Numbered from the stretch's first letter, positions 1-8,123 are shown. The stretch: DNA of 33,284 nt from Deltaproteobacteria bacterium CG11_big_fil_rev_8_21_14_0_20_45_16 (GCA_002787535.1 PCXB01000099.1:1-33284), one strand, 5' to 3'. Notes: generated by a model from the sequence alone, not told the origin. Program-made: numbers and translations.

Positions 1-6
1 TCCCTA

Positions 7-273
7 TTAATTTTCGAGCTTTTGGCTCGAACTTTCTGCTACCTTCATCTCTCGAAAAAGGTCGCGAACTGTTTTCATTTCCGAGCTATCTGAACTCACC
101 GCCTCTTTGTTCTCTTGGTGAATTTTTTGGTAGATCTCCTCGCGATGCACGACCATCTCCTTTGGTGCCGCAATTCCGACTCGCACCTGATTGCCCCGAA
201 TACTTTGGATCACGATTCGTATGTCGTCGTTGATCCAGATTGACTCCCCTAATCGTCTAGTTAAAACCAGCAT
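7..273 (-). CDS. csrA: CsrA, carbon storage / translational regulator
   Basis: Small RNA-binding protein that blocks or stabilises target mRNAs at GGA motifs; in many flagellates it controls flagellin translation, often together with FliW. The first ~55 residues are a near-textbook CsrA: MLVLTRR start, [22 protein letters not shown]. The two RNA-contact residues known from E. coli, L4 and R44, are both present. At 88 aa it is longer than the 61 aa of E. coli or ~74 aa of B. subtilis; the extra acidic/polar tail (about residues 60-88) has no recognisable domain. The ATG follows a purine-rich Shine-Dalgarno (AGGGAGAGAGGG). It is the last gene visible in the flgF-csrA operon, 30 bases after flgL; fliW or fliD might follow outside the window. 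Confidence 0.96.
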   Translation of the reverse strand: MLVLTRRLGESIWINDDIRIVIQSIRGNQVRVGIAAPKEMVVHREEIYQKIHQENKEAVSSDSSEMKTVRDLFREMKVAESSSQKLEN

Positions 274-303
274 TAATCCCTCTCTCCCTAATTATCGTCC
301 CGG

Positions 304-1248
304 TTAACGTATAAAATCCATCAATGAAGGTTGATTTAATACAGCACCCGCCGCACTCACCGTCGCCTGAAGCGCGATCTGAGCTCGATTCATTTCAAAA
401 ATTGCTTCAGCCGCGTCAACGGATTCCAGCTGCTCAATAAATTCATCGTTTAAAACTTTCTGATTCTCTAATCGATCTCGCGTATTCCAAATCCGATTCG
501 ATTTTCCACCAATTTCAGCCATTCTTTGCTGCAAAGCTCGAAGGCCTGCGTCTAAATCTTCCATCGCCTGCCCAACACTATTGGGATCATCATCGTCTAC
601 ATTATTGCTGCGAAGCGCCGCCTCGAGCTTCGCCATAGACTGAAACAAGGGTTGATCATCTGGAGCGCCGGTCCCTACGAAGAGATCGTCGATCCTCTCC
701 TGAATTTCAATCTGAGAACCCTCCTCAATCTCGAGAGATTTGAATTGATTACTCCCCGAATACGTCGCGGCCGGAGTCGCATTCGGAAAAGCCGGGTCGA
801 GAGCAACCGGCTTGGCATCGGTTTTGAATCCGCCAAATATATATTCGCCATTAATATTTGTATTACTAATGCTTAACAGCTGCTTGGAAAGCTCACTAAC
901 TTCAACTGCCAAAGCTTCTCGCTCGGGATCTCCCAAGGTCCCGTTATTACCTTGAAGCGCCAGTTCTTTAGCACGAACGATTAAGGCATGTGAATCTCGT
1001 ATGGAAGACTCAATCTGTTGCCAGCTCCTATCCGCCACTTGAATATTGCGAAGGTATTGATCAATCTTAGATTGGCTATTTTTAAGGCCTTTCAAAATAT
1101 TAACCGCATTCGGATCATCGGAAGGCCGGTTGATTCTCTTTCCACTCGAGACTTGCTCCGAAAGGCGTAGCAATTCCTGATTCTGGCGCCCCAGAAGGCT
1201 CCGGAAGTTACTAAAGGCAGTGTTTGATGATACTCTAAAAAACGTCAT
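304..1248 (-). CDS. flgL: Flagellar hook-filament junction protein FlgL (HAP3)
   Basis: Forms the junction layer between FlgK and the flagellin filament and is secreted by the flagellar export apparatus. The 314-aa protein has the flagellin-like N-terminus (SGKRINRPSDDP around residues 36-47) and a flagellin-like C-terminus (FEMNRAQIALQATVSAAGAVLNQ region), with a variable middle, as usual for the family. Typical FlgL length is about 300 aa. It starts three bases after the flgK stop, and I see no Shine-Dalgarno in the intervening TTATAATTT, so translation probably depends on coupling to flgK. Co-transcribed with flgK upstream and csrA downstream. Confidence 0.95.
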   Translation of the reverse strand: MTFFRVSSNTAFSNFRSLLGRQNQELLRLSEQVSSGKRINRPSDDPNAVNILKGLKNSQSKIDQYLRNIQVADRSWQQIESSIRDSHALIVRAKELALQGNNGTLGDPEREALAVEVSELSKQLLSISNTNINGEYIFGGFKTDAKPVALDPAFPNATPAATYSGSNQFKSLEIEEGSQIEIQERIDDLFVGTGAPDDQPLFQSMAKLEAALRSNNVDDDDPNSVGQAMEDLDAGLRALQQRMAEIGGKSNRIWNTRDRLENQKVLNDEFIEQLESVDAAEAIFEMNRAQIALQATVSAAGAVLNQPSLMDFIR

Positions 1249-1251
1249 AAA

Positions 1252-2673
1252 TTATAACTGCAATAATGTATCCAACATATCGTTTGCCACGGACATGACA
1301 CGAGCGGAGCCTTCAAAGGCCCGTTGATATTTAAGCAAGTCCGCCGCTTCTTCATCTAAGTTGACGCCCGAGACGTTGTCTCGTTGCTGTTGCAACTTAG
1401 ATACCAAAATTTCCTGTGCTGCCACTCTTTGATTGATTTGACCTGCAGAAATTCCCGCATCGCTAACCATCGTCGAATAATACTGAGAGAAGGTTGAACT
1501 TCCACCCTCCATGGTTAGAGCGTTCGAGAGGTCTACCAACTGCTTGGCAATTCGGTTGTCACCGACGCCAGAAATCGCCGGATCTTCTTCAGCGGCAGCG
1601 ATATTATCCAAATCATTTAGGATACCCGCATCTACAGCAATCAAAGCGGCGGCATTATCACTTCCCGCTAAAGGCGCAAAGAAATTGCGCCCGTCAACGC
1701 CATCAAGTCCGTAACCGGTTGAGTGTATCGCATTCACTTCCGTCACGAGGTTATAGGCAAGTTGATTAAGATCATCGATCGAGTCATTAAGTGTTACATT
1801 CCGGTCGTGCAAGCTACCACCAAGCGCTCCCGAACTCACATAACTTGTGACATCAACCGTTGAGCTAGAACTACCTCCCGCGATAGTAGAATTTATGGTA
1901 AGCGTGCCCCCGACGCTCAAATCATCCGAGACGGAAAGTACGGCCGATGAGTTCGATCGAACCAAAGGTAATCCTGTCCCAACAAGTTGAATCGTTAAAG
2001 TTTCATCGGCCGCTTCAAAATAATTGATACCAACTTCATCAGCGAGTTTTTGGAGTACAACGTTTCTCTCGGACTTAAGTTCCAATTTTGCCGTCTCATC
2101 CGACGCGCTTCTAATGGAATCATTAATTGAAGCGATCTGCTCTGTAAGACTATTTACGGTAGTCACTCTTGTCCCAATACTTCCTGACAAGTTACGTCTC
2201 ATGTTCAGAAGCTGGGTATGTGTTGAATTTAAGCGATCCGCCAAGAGTCGCCCGTTTTCTCGAACGTTCGATCGCAAAGCTCCACTGGAAGCATCTTGAC
2301 TCAGTTCACTCCAGGAGTTGAAAAAAGCCGTGATCGCCGAGCCAACACCTTCTTTATCTTTCTCGTAAAGCAGGTTCTCAATATTCGAAGCTATCAGCCG
2401 TCTGCCATCATAAGTGCCAAGCTCGGATCTTTCGTTGACCAACTGTCTTTCCACGAAAGGATCGATAAAGCTCGTAACCCCAAGAGCTACAACGCCGCCA
2501 CCCAAGAGGCCGTTACCTGAAGACGCTCTGGTTCCTTGAATAAAAATCTGTCTGGCATAGCCAGGTGTGTTGACGTTAGCGATATTGTTGGACGTCACGT
2601 TCATCGCCGATGAACTGGTGCGCAGTCCATCAAGAGCTCGGCCAAATAAACTTCCAATGCCCCCTACGCTCAT
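1252..2673 (-). CDS. flgK: Flagellar hook-associated protein FlgK (HAP1)
   Basis: First junction protein added on the completed hook; required for filament attachment. The 473-aa product opens with the rod/hook/junction family N-terminal motif (SSSAMNVTSNNIANVNTPGYAR, about residues 20-41, here given as its key ANVNTPGY core) and ends with the matching C-terminal coiled coil (LDEEAADLLKYQRAFEGSAR, core LLKYQRAFE). Length is in the usual 450-650 aa range, at the short end. Its ATG overlaps the stop codon of the preceding FlgN-like gene by four bases (ATGA). FlgK is a known client of FlgN, matching the gene order. Confidence 0.95.
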   Translation of the reverse strand: MSVGGIGSLFGRALDGLRTSSSAMNVTSNNIANVNTPGYARQIFIQGTRASSGNGLLGGGVVALGVTSFIDPFVERQLVNERSELGTYDGRRLIASNIENLLYEKDKEGVGSAITAFFNSWSELSQDASSGALRSNVRENGRLLADRLNSTHTQLLNMRRNLSGSIGTRVTTVNSLTEQIASINDSIRSASDETAKLELKSERNVVLQKLADEVGINYFEAADETLTIQLVGTGLPLVRSNSSAVLSVSDDLSVGGTLTINSTIAGGSSSSTVDVTSYVSSGALGGSLHDRNVTLNDSIDDLNQLAYNLVTEVNAIHSTGYGLDGVDGRNFFAPLAGSDNAAALIAVDAGILNDLDNIAAAEEDPAISGVGDNRIAKQLVDLSNALTMEGGSSTFSQYYSTMVSDAGISAGQINQRVAAQEILVSKLQQQRDNVSGVNLDEEAADLLKYQRAFEGSARVMSVANDMLDTLLQL

Positions 2674-3206
2674 GCTTTATTCTCCACAACTCGACCGGCG
2701 AAACTACCTGGATGATCAACGCGACCGGAAGCGTTATAGGTTCCGACCGGTGTCAGCAAATTCTTTAGCGTGGACATCGATCCATCGATCCACTGTAGAG
2801 AGGCCCGAACGATGTAACCCGCTTCTTGTTGCATTTTTCTAATGCGATGAATCGCCATCTGAAGTTTTTCTCTCAACTGCATTAACATGCTGGATTCAGT
2901 CTCACCAACCGTTGCGCAAATGTCGGTGATCTTAACTTTTTCTTCTTGAATGCCCTTCTCTTCGGCAATTCTTTTTACTACTTGCTGTCGAGCTTGCTCC
3001 ACCGCTTGAATTTTCAATAGAATCGTGGCCTTCGCCTTGTTACTGGATTCCAAATCATCTGTTTTTAGCTCGGCCATAAGTTGACTATCGCCCTCCAATT
3101 GAGAGGCGTATTGTTCGTACAAAGCAATCTCCGTAAGAAGAACATCTCGAAGCTCTTGAATCGAGTTACCTGACTGTTTTGTTTGAGTGACTCGTCTTTG
3201 ACTCAT
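2670..3206 (-). CDS. flgN: FlgN-like flagellar export chaperone
   Basis: Probable cytoplasmic chaperone that keeps FlgK and FlgL unfolded and export-competent. The 178-aa protein is almost entirely helical and charged, with the FlgN-family pattern of an N-terminal helix containing ELRDVLLTEIALYEQ and a middle KAKATILLKIQAVEQARQQ helix. The C-terminal third (after about residue 145, GTYNASGRVDHPG) is polar and likely disordered, where FlgN proteins bind clients. Sequence conservation in this family is weak, so the call rests partly on position: between flgM and flgK, with a four-base ATGA overlap into flgK. A generic coiled-coil protein is the alternative. Confidence 0.75.
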   Translation of the reverse strand: MSQRRVTQTKQSGNSIQELRDVLLTEIALYEQYASQLEGDSQLMAELKTDDLESSNKAKATILLKIQAVEQARQQVVKRIAEEKGIQEEKVKITDICATVGETESSMLMQLREKLQMAIHRIRKMQQEAGYIVRASLQWIDGSMSTLKNLLTPVGTYNASGRVDHPGSFAGRVVENKA

Positions 3207-3223
3207 TTCAATCCATCCTCTCC

Positions 3224-3583
3224 CTAAGACTTTGCTCTCATAGACTTTTTCTTTGCCATTTCAGTCATGATCGCTTCTTTCAAAAACCCTTCAGCAATTT
3301 TTTCAAAATCAATTTTAAATCGGCCAGTCTTTAATTCATTAACAATCCGGTCAACCTCTTCCATTCGAACATCCGGAGTTTGATCAACCATACCGCGAAT
3401 CATTTCTAACGCTTCGGAATAGGCGCCAACACTAACCTCATCGCCGCTGCCAGAATTGGCTCCCGCGGCTGTTGCGCGATCGGCCACGGAACCCGCTGCC
3501 GGTCGCTTCGATGAAGCAGACTTAGACTTATCACTCTTCTTCGTAATCGAAGACTTGCCAGGTTTTAAGCCATCTATTTTCAC
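3224..3583 (-). CDS. flgM: Anti-sigma-28 factor FlgM
   Basis: Binds FliA (sigma-28) until the hook is finished, then is exported, releasing late gene expression. The 119-aa protein has a low-complexity Lys/Ser/Ala N-terminus (residues ~8-45), expected to be disordered, then the FlgM signature in the second half: PDVRMEEVDRIVNELKTG and FKIDFEKIAEGFLKEAI. The family is usually 90-110 aa. ATG overlaps the stop of the flgJ-like gene by four bases (ATGA). The likely partner sigma factor is encoded in the window at 8768-9565, in the other flagellar operon. Confidence 0.9.
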   Translation of the reverse strand: MKIDGLKPGKSSITKKSDKSKSASSKRPAAGSVADRATAAGANSGSGDEVSVGAYSEALEMIRGMVDQTPDVRMEEVDRIVNELKTGRFKIDFEKIAEGFLKEAIMTEMAKKKSMRAKS

Positions 3584-3939
3584 AACTTCGTATCCTCTTT
3601 CGACGACCCTTCAACTTTGGACTCTGCGTCCACAAAACGCTGACTCATTTGCTTATAGATCATCTGCGCCAAGCCAGTTCCGTTGCGCGACGCACTAAGC
3701 TTGGAGTACTCATCGTCAAGCATGCCTTGAAAAAACTTAACCTTGCCAGAATCACCAAAAACTTCTGAATCTGGAACCATCTCTCGCATCTGCTCCATCA
3801 CCATATTTGTGAATAGTGCCTCAAACTGCTTGGCTGCCTTCATCAGCTCTTCGCCTTTTTTGCCCTCCATTTTGGGCATAGCCTTTGAGGGTGCTTCTAA
3901 CTGTGGAACATCCATTCCCATTTTTGCAATCTCACTCAT
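3580..3939 (-). CDS. flgJ: FlgJ-type rod-binding protein (N-terminal domain only)
   Basis: Rod-cap / rod-assembly protein. The 119 aa correspond only to the rod-binding half of enterobacterial FlgJ: AAKQFEALFTNMVMEQMRE (about residues 35-53), then F-G-x-S-G, MLDDEYSKL and GTGLAQMIYKQM. The C-terminal muramidase domain of the 300-aa E. coli protein is absent, as in many other bacteria where a separate lytic enzyme opens the wall. The start overlaps the flgI stop by four bases (ATGA). A role in rod capping is inferred from the family and from the flgI neighbour. Confidence 0.92.
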   Translation of the reverse strand: MSEIAKMGMDVPQLEAPSKAMPKMEGKKGEELMKAAKQFEALFTNMVMEQMREMVPDSEVFGDSGKVKFFQGMLDDEYSKLSASRNGTGLAQMIYKQMSQRFVDAESKVEGSSKEDTKL

Positions 3940-5051
3940 ATAATCTCTAGCTCCGCTTGTAAGGCTCCCGCCGCCTGAATGGCCTGAAACACTGCAATCA
4001 AATCTCGAGGTGTAATGCCAATAGCATTCAAAGCTTTGACCAAATCTCCAATCGAAACGCCTCCAGGGATTAAAGCAAACTTATCTTCGCCCTCTGTAAC
4101 ACTGATCTGCGCTTGTTCCCTTACAACCGTCTCACCATCCGAGAATGCCTCTGGCTGACTGATAACGGTTTCGGGTTGAATGGTAATACTAAGACTGCCA
4201 TGAGCTACGGCAACTGTAGAAATTTTAACATCCTCACCAACAACGACGGTCCCCGTACGTTCGTTGACAACCACCTTGGCACTAATATCAGGACGCAATT
4301 TTACCGCCTCGACGGTCGAGACCAGCTTAACAACATCACTTCGATATTTTGGTGGAATATCAATATTGATCGTGCCCGAATCTTTAGCGACAGCGAATTT
4401 TCCATCTAACAATCGATTAATGGCGCGTACGACACGATTGGCTGTCGTAAAATCGGGTGAATTAAGTGAATAAGAAAGATTAGAAACATTTGAAAAATCA
4501 AATGGTAACTCACGCTCAATGGTTGCGCCTCCCGGAACCTTACCTACGGTAGGATGATTCTTGGCGGTCTTAGCACCTGATTGTTCCTCAGCAAAACCAC
4601 CAATCGTTACGGGGCCCTGAGCGACGGCATACACTTTTCCGTCCGCACCTTTCAAGGGAGTCAGCAATAGTGTTCCACCTTGTAAACTCTTCGCATCCCC
4701 GAGGGACGACACTAATATTTCCATCTTCGAGCCCATTCTTGCGAAGGGCGGCAATTGAGCCGTGACAATTACTCCCGCGACATTCTTAACTTTGACTTGA
4801 GAGGGATCAATACCCACTCCAAGATTATTCATCATGGTTGCAAGAGATTGGGTCGTGAACTGATTGGAACTTCCATCGCCTGTGCCTTGAAGACCAACAA
4901 CAAGGCCATAGCCGATCAATTGGTTCTGACGAACGCCTTGAAGCGTCGAGATGTCTTTCAATCGAACATCCGCGAAGCTATCAATCGTAAGGGCCAAAAA
5001 CAGAATGAGGCCGATAATGATTTGAATGCCTATGTTTGAATTCCTTTTCAT
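3936..5051 (-). CDS. flgI: Flagellar P-ring protein FlgI
   Basis: Periplasmic protein that builds the P-ring around the rod in the peptidoglycan layer. The 371-aa product starts with a signal peptide (basic MKRNSN, then a hydrophobic stretch to about residue 25, ending SFA before DVRLKDIS). The mature part has family motifs VRLKDISTLQGVRQNQLIGY, GTGDGSS, and the C-terminal GGVSIGDLVKALNAIGITPRDLIAVFQAI core. Length matches the usual 365-375 aa. It lies 26 bases after flgH, its L-ring counterpart, and overlaps flgJ by four bases. Its presence shows a Gram-negative flagellum. Confidence 0.97.
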   Translation of the reverse strand: MKRNSNIGIQIIIGLILFLALTIDSFADVRLKDISTLQGVRQNQLIGYGLVVGLQGTGDGSSNQFTTQSLATMMNNLGVGIDPSQVKVKNVAGVIVTAQLPPFARMGSKMEILVSSLGDAKSLQGGTLLLTPLKGADGKVYAVAQGPVTIGGFAEEQSGAKTAKNHPTVGKVPGGATIERELPFDFSNVSNLSYSLNSPDFTTANRVVRAINRLLDGKFAVAKDSGTINIDIPPKYRSDVVKLVSTVEAVKLRPDISAKVVVNERTGTVVVGEDVKISTVAVAHGSLSITIQPETVISQPEAFSDGETVVREQAQISVTEGEDKFALIPGGVSIGDLVKALNAIGITPRDLIAVFQAIQAAGALQAELEII

Positions 5052-5077
5052 TCGTCCCTGCTTACTCTAAATCCTCA

Positions 5078-5791
5078 TTAAAACGGCCAAACCCAATCTA
5101 AGAAACGAGAGCCCCATCCCGCTCTTTGCTTGTCCGATATCGTACCTTTTCCAAGATAGCGAATCTCGGCGTCTGCCATCATGGATGAGATCACCGTATT
5201 GTTTATTTTAATATCATCCGGTCGCACAAAACCTGAAATCTCAACTTCTTGATCTTCGTTATTGATCATGATGTTTTTGCGGCCTCGAACAAAAAGTGTC
5301 CCGTTAGGCAAAACACTTTCAACAACGGCCTGAACGGTGGCCTGAAACTTTCCAGATCGATCGGTAGTTCCTGAACCCTTTTGCTCATTTGTGTAATCTG
5401 AAGTTCCCGAAACGCTTCCAACTTGTTCCAGAGCACCTTGACCAAACGACAATCCTCCTCCTGCGCTCAATTTACTTTCTTTCTTAGCATCTGTTTTAGC
5501 TGTCGTACTAGCTTCGGCAGTTTCATCGACAACAATTGTCAATAGGTCTCCAATCTTTTGAGCCTTTTGATTTCGAATGATATAAGGACTGCCTACGGAC
5601 TTTGCCCACAAGCTTGATTGAACAGGATCCGAAGTAGTCTGTGCTTCGTTCTCTCCGTAAATATCTTCACCAGCGGCAAGGCGCATCTTTTGATATTCCA
5701 ACATTCGCTCGTTGTAAGTCGCTTCGTGAGGCTTATTCACGGCACAAGAACATAAAAGTAGAACTGCGGTTATTCCGAGAGCTATCTTCAT
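5078..5791 (-). CDS. flgH: Flagellar L-ring lipoprotein FlgH
   Basis: Outer-membrane lipoprotein that forms the L-ring bushing. The 237-aa protein starts with a short lipoprotein signal (MKIALGITAVLLLCSC); the lipidated cysteine is probably C16, with C14 a less likely alternative. Family motifs follow: KIGDLLTIVVDETAEAST (about residues 79-97), a Ser/Gly-rich stretch, then VLPNGTLFVRGRKNI and EVEISGFVRPDDI near residues 160-195. ATG overlaps the flgA stop by four bases (ATGA). Length is typical (220-240 aa). Confidence 0.96.
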   Translation of the reverse strand: MKIALGITAVLLLCSCAVNKPHEATYNERMLEYQKMRLAAGEDIYGENEAQTTSDPVQSSLWAKSVGSPYIIRNQKAQKIGDLLTIVVDETAEASTTAKTDAKKESKLSAGGGLSFGQGALEQVGSVSGTSDYTNEQKGSGTTDRSGKFQATVQAVVESVLPNGTLFVRGRKNIMINNEDQEVEISGFVRPDDIKINNTVISSMMADAEIRYLGKGTISDKQRAGWGSRFLDWVWPF

Positions 5792-6522
5792 AGTCTCACC
5801 TCTGCCATTTTCGGGCCTGATACCACCGCGTAGATTTCCCGCTTGGAATCTGTATTGAGAATTTTAATGGTGTCGCCTACGGAACCAGCTTCCTGAGCAA
5901 TGCCCGAAGCGATTACTGAGACACCCCGCCCGACCACTTTGATTTGAATCTGATCGCCTTTAGCAACAATTCGCTCGGACTGAAGCTTATTCCGATAGAT
6001 AACTTTGTTCGTTGCAACCGGACTTCGAAGTTGGCTATCTCTAACTTCGCTTTCTTTCGCCACACCTGAAGCCAAAAGACTCGCATCCATCCATTTCATT
6101 TCGTAGTCACTTACCGTTACGACTTCGCCTCGTGATAAATCTCTTGCCGCCACGGGCACCTGTCGTTGAACAAATAATTTAACAGGAAGATAGACTAACT
6201 GCTCCAGTCGACCCTCTTGATCTAGATATTTAAGGCCTAATTTTGAGGCGCCTCGAATATTAACCTGGGCAAGATCTATCCGTACGGATTTCTCCAAAAG
6301 ATCTGGGGTTAATTTAGAAAATTCGGCCGATGGCAGAATTTCGGTGATCTGAACTTTAGGATCCGAGACATTTAACAATTCTTTGTTCAAGCGCTCTTTC
6401 CAAATATTGATCTGATAATCGCTCTCACTCGGAGTCGTCTCGTCGGCAATGGCAATTATGGTCAACCAAAGAGGCAGAACAACAAGAACAAGAAGAAATA
6501 TTTTAAATAATCTATCCAACAT
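5788..6522 (-). CDS. flgA: FlgA, P-ring assembly chaperone
   Basis: Periplasmic chaperone for FlgI polymerisation. The 244-aa protein has an N-terminal signal/hydrophobic segment (residues ~5-26) and the C-terminal SAF-like domain typical of FlgA: ARDLSRGEVVTVSDYEMKW (about residues 128-146), SPVATNKVIYRNKLQ, and the terminal KGDQIQIKVVGRGVSVIASGIAQEAGSVGD segment. The N-terminal half is poorly conserved in the family. It sits four bases downstream of flgG and overlaps flgH, an order seen in many proteobacteria. Confidence 0.92.
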   Translation of the reverse strand: MLDRLFKIFLLVLVVLPLWLTIIAIADETTPSESDYQINIWKERLNKELLNVSDPKVQITEILPSAEFSKLTPDLLEKSVRIDLAQVNIRGASKLGLKYLDQEGRLEQLVYLPVKLFVQRQVPVAARDLSRGEVVTVSDYEMKWMDASLLASGVAKESEVRDSQLRSPVATNKVIYRNKLQSERIVAKGDQIQIKVVGRGVSVIASGIAQEAGSVGDTIKILNTDSKREIYAVVSGPKMAEVRL

Positions 6523-6526
6523 TACC

Positions 6527-7309
6527 CTATCTCATTTGATTCATGGCGTTCATCATTTCGTCCGATGTCCTAACGACTTTTGAATTCATTTCAAAGGCGC
6601 GCTGCGCCAGGACCATCCGAATCAATTCCTCAGCAACGTTAACATTGGAACCTTCAAGGAAACCCTGACGAAGCGTTCCGGATCCTTGAGTTCCTGGCGT
6701 TACCTGCTGAGACTCCCCGGAAGCAGCATTTGACAAATAAGTACTTCGGCCGATTGATTTCAAACCCGCTGGGTTTGGAAAAATGAAAACATTGATCGTT
6801 CCCAGCTGTGTTACATCCGTCTGACCTTGAGGGATTCCAGATACGGTTCCATCCACTCCAATTTCCAAATTTGTTACACCCGTTAATCCTGAAACAGACG
6901 GAAGAATCGTATCACCGGCCTGAGTTACGAGCTCCCCATCGGCATTAACCGCCAAAGCCCCCCCCCGAGAATAACCAATCTCACTATTGGGAAGTTGAAC
7001 CTGAAAGAAACCGTTACCTTCGATGGCCACATCAAACTCTCGACCTGTCTGCTCCAAAACCCCTTGGTTAAAAATACTCGGCGTGGACACAATCTTGGCA
7101 CCACTTCCAATTTGTAATCCTGCCGGTCGTGTCACACCTGTAGAACTTTCTGCCCCTGGCTCATTTACCGTTTCGTATAATAAATCTTCAAAAATGGCCC
7201 GACCGGCCTTAAAGCCTGTGGTCGTAATATTTGCCAAATTGTTTGAGATCACCGCAATTCGCGTCTGCTGAGCATCCATTCCAGTTGCGGCGACAAATAG
7301 TGATTTCAT
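6527..7309 (-). CDS. flgG: Distal rod protein FlgG
   Basis: Builds the distal rod. The 260-aa protein begins MKSLFVAATGMDAQQTRI and carries the rod/hook motif NNLANITTTGFK (residues ~24-35), the central QVQLPNSEIGYSRGGAL stretch and the C-terminal NVNVAEELIRMVLAQRAFEMNSK, all FlgG-like; length matches the usual 260-262 aa. The ATG has a good Shine-Dalgarno (GAGGAG, six bases away). Two oddities coincide: the usual Y-T-R-D-G-x-F core reads YSRGGAL, and the codons for R-G-G-A contain nine consecutive G (6958-6966 on this strand). A one-base loss would shift into a frame that stops at 6925-6927, giving a protein of about half length. Confidence 0.97.
   Translation of the reverse strand: MKSLFVAATGMDAQQTRIAVISNNLANITTTGFKAGRAIFEDLLYETVNEPGAESSTGVTRPAGLQIGSGAKIVSTPSIFNQGVLEQTGREFDVAIEGNGFFQVQLPNSEIGYSRGGALAVNADGELVTQAGDTILPSVSGLTGVTNLEIGVDGTVSGIPQGQTDVTQLGTINVFIFPNPAGLKSIGRSTYLSNAASGESQQVTPGTQGSGTLRQGFLEGSNVNVAEELIRMVLAQRAFEMNSKVVRTSDEMMNAMNQMR
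6958..6966. repeat. Homopolymer tract: nine C on plus strand (G9 in flgG)
   Basis: Nine consecutive C on the plus strand, read as G9 within the flgG codons for residues ~115-118. The flgG frame is intact only with nine (or 9±3) residues; with eight, the reading continues as LWRLMPMGSS and stops. Poly-G runs of this length are known contingency loci in some epsilonproteobacterial flagellar genes; whether this one varies here is unknown. Confidence 0.9.
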
Positions 7310-7332
7310 ATCAACTCCTCATTCCCCTGATT

Positions 7333-8079
7333 TTAAGCACTCGGCTTTCCAAATACTGAGTTTCGAGCCTGCTGCATCTTTGTGTTGGAGTCGTTTACCT
7401 TCTCCATGGATTCAAATAATCTTGACGCAAAGATCATATCCGTAAGTTCTTTAACGGCATTGACGTTGCTACTTTCCACAGCGCCACCTCTAACTTTTAC
7501 ATTCACAACCTCTTGCGCGGATGCGCCTTCGGCTAGTTTGAATTTTTGACCGGCTTCACGAATTAAATCTTTGGCCTCAACTTGCGCAATTCGTAGCTGA
7601 CCGACTTCAACCCCATTCGAATAGACGCGCCCATCTTCTCGAATCTCAGCCAGTCCACCGCCCAAAGTTATCGCCCCGCCCTGACCCATCACGGAAAAAC
7701 CTTGCTGGGTTACTAATGTTCCCTCTTGATTCAAAATGAACTCACCGGATCTGGTATAACGCTCACCATCTGGCGTTTGAATAACAAACATACCCTCACC
7801 ATCAACAGCAACATCAAGGGGATTGTGAGTCGTCTCAATCGCACCTTGGGAAAGATCGGCAATACTCCCACGAATTTGGACAAAATCATGAGGCCGAAGC
7901 TGGTTAGGACTTGCGATCTCTTTCGAAAGAGATCCCTCCACCACGGATTCCTGCTTAAGCGCTTTCTCAAATAGAATTTTCTCAGCTTTAAAACCCGCGG
8001 TATTCATGTTCGCTAAATTATTAGCAATCACCTGCATCTGCTTAAAAATTGCTGATTTTCCACTAAGCGCTGTAAACAC
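7333..8079 (-). CDS. flgF: Proximal rod protein FlgF (GTG start)
   Basis: Flagellar basal-body rod protein, FlgF/FlgG family. From a GTG at 8077-8079 the product is 248 aa and begins (M)FTALSGKSAIFKQMQVIANN, which lines up with the FlgF N-terminus, followed by LANMNTAGFK. The longer frame up to an ATG at 8136 adds 19 residues (including GLWRRPS) that have no counterpart in the family and has no ribosome site, whereas the GTG is preceded by GGAGGAGG (8086-8093) six bases away, so I chose the GTG. The C-terminal half has SNVNAVKELTDMIFASRLFESM. First gene of the flgF-csrA operon, 23 bases before flgG. Confidence 0.93.
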   Translation of the reverse strand: MFTALSGKSAIFKQMQVIANNLANMNTAGFKAEKILFEKALKQESVVEGSLSKEIASPNQLRPHDFVQIRGSIADLSQGAIETTHNPLDVAVDGEGMFVIQTPDGERYTRSGEFILNQEGTLVTQQGFSVMGQGGAITLGGGLAEIREDGRVYSNGVEVGQLRIAQVEAKDLIREAGQKFKLAEGASAQEVVNVKVRGGAVESSNVNAVKELTDMIFASRLFESMEKVNDSNTKMQQARNSVFGKPSA

Positions 8080-8085
8080 AGACGG

Positions 8086-8093
8086 CCTCCTCC
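8086..8093 (-). promoter_or_regulatory. Strong ribosome binding site deciding the flgF GTG start
   Basis: Minus-strand GGAGGAGG, six bases (CCGTCT) before the GTG at 8077-8079. It is the strongest Shine-Dalgarno in the region and selects this start over the ATG codons at 8116-8118 and 8134-8136. Confidence 0.8.
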
Positions 8094-8106
8094 ATAGCCC
8101 CCTAGT

Positions 8107-8123
8107 AGCAATCTCCATTCCTG
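8107..8123 (-). promoter_or_regulatory. Weak sigma-54-like promoter candidate for flgF operon
   Basis: Minus-strand CAGGAATGGAGATTGCT has GG and GC exactly ten bases apart and a perfect TTGCT -12 half, but a poor -24 half (AGGAAT against TGGCAC). It is the only GG-N10-GC in the 8080-8250 interval on this strand. Its GC lies 29 bases from the flgF start, nearly the same as the 28 bases for the much better promoter upstream of fliL. Treat as a candidate only. Confidence 0.35.

Noticed and set aside
6925-7110. Separate small gene inside flgG in a neighbouring frame
   Set aside because: It is an out-of-frame shadow of flgG; its only relevance is as the frame entered if the G9 tract loses one base.
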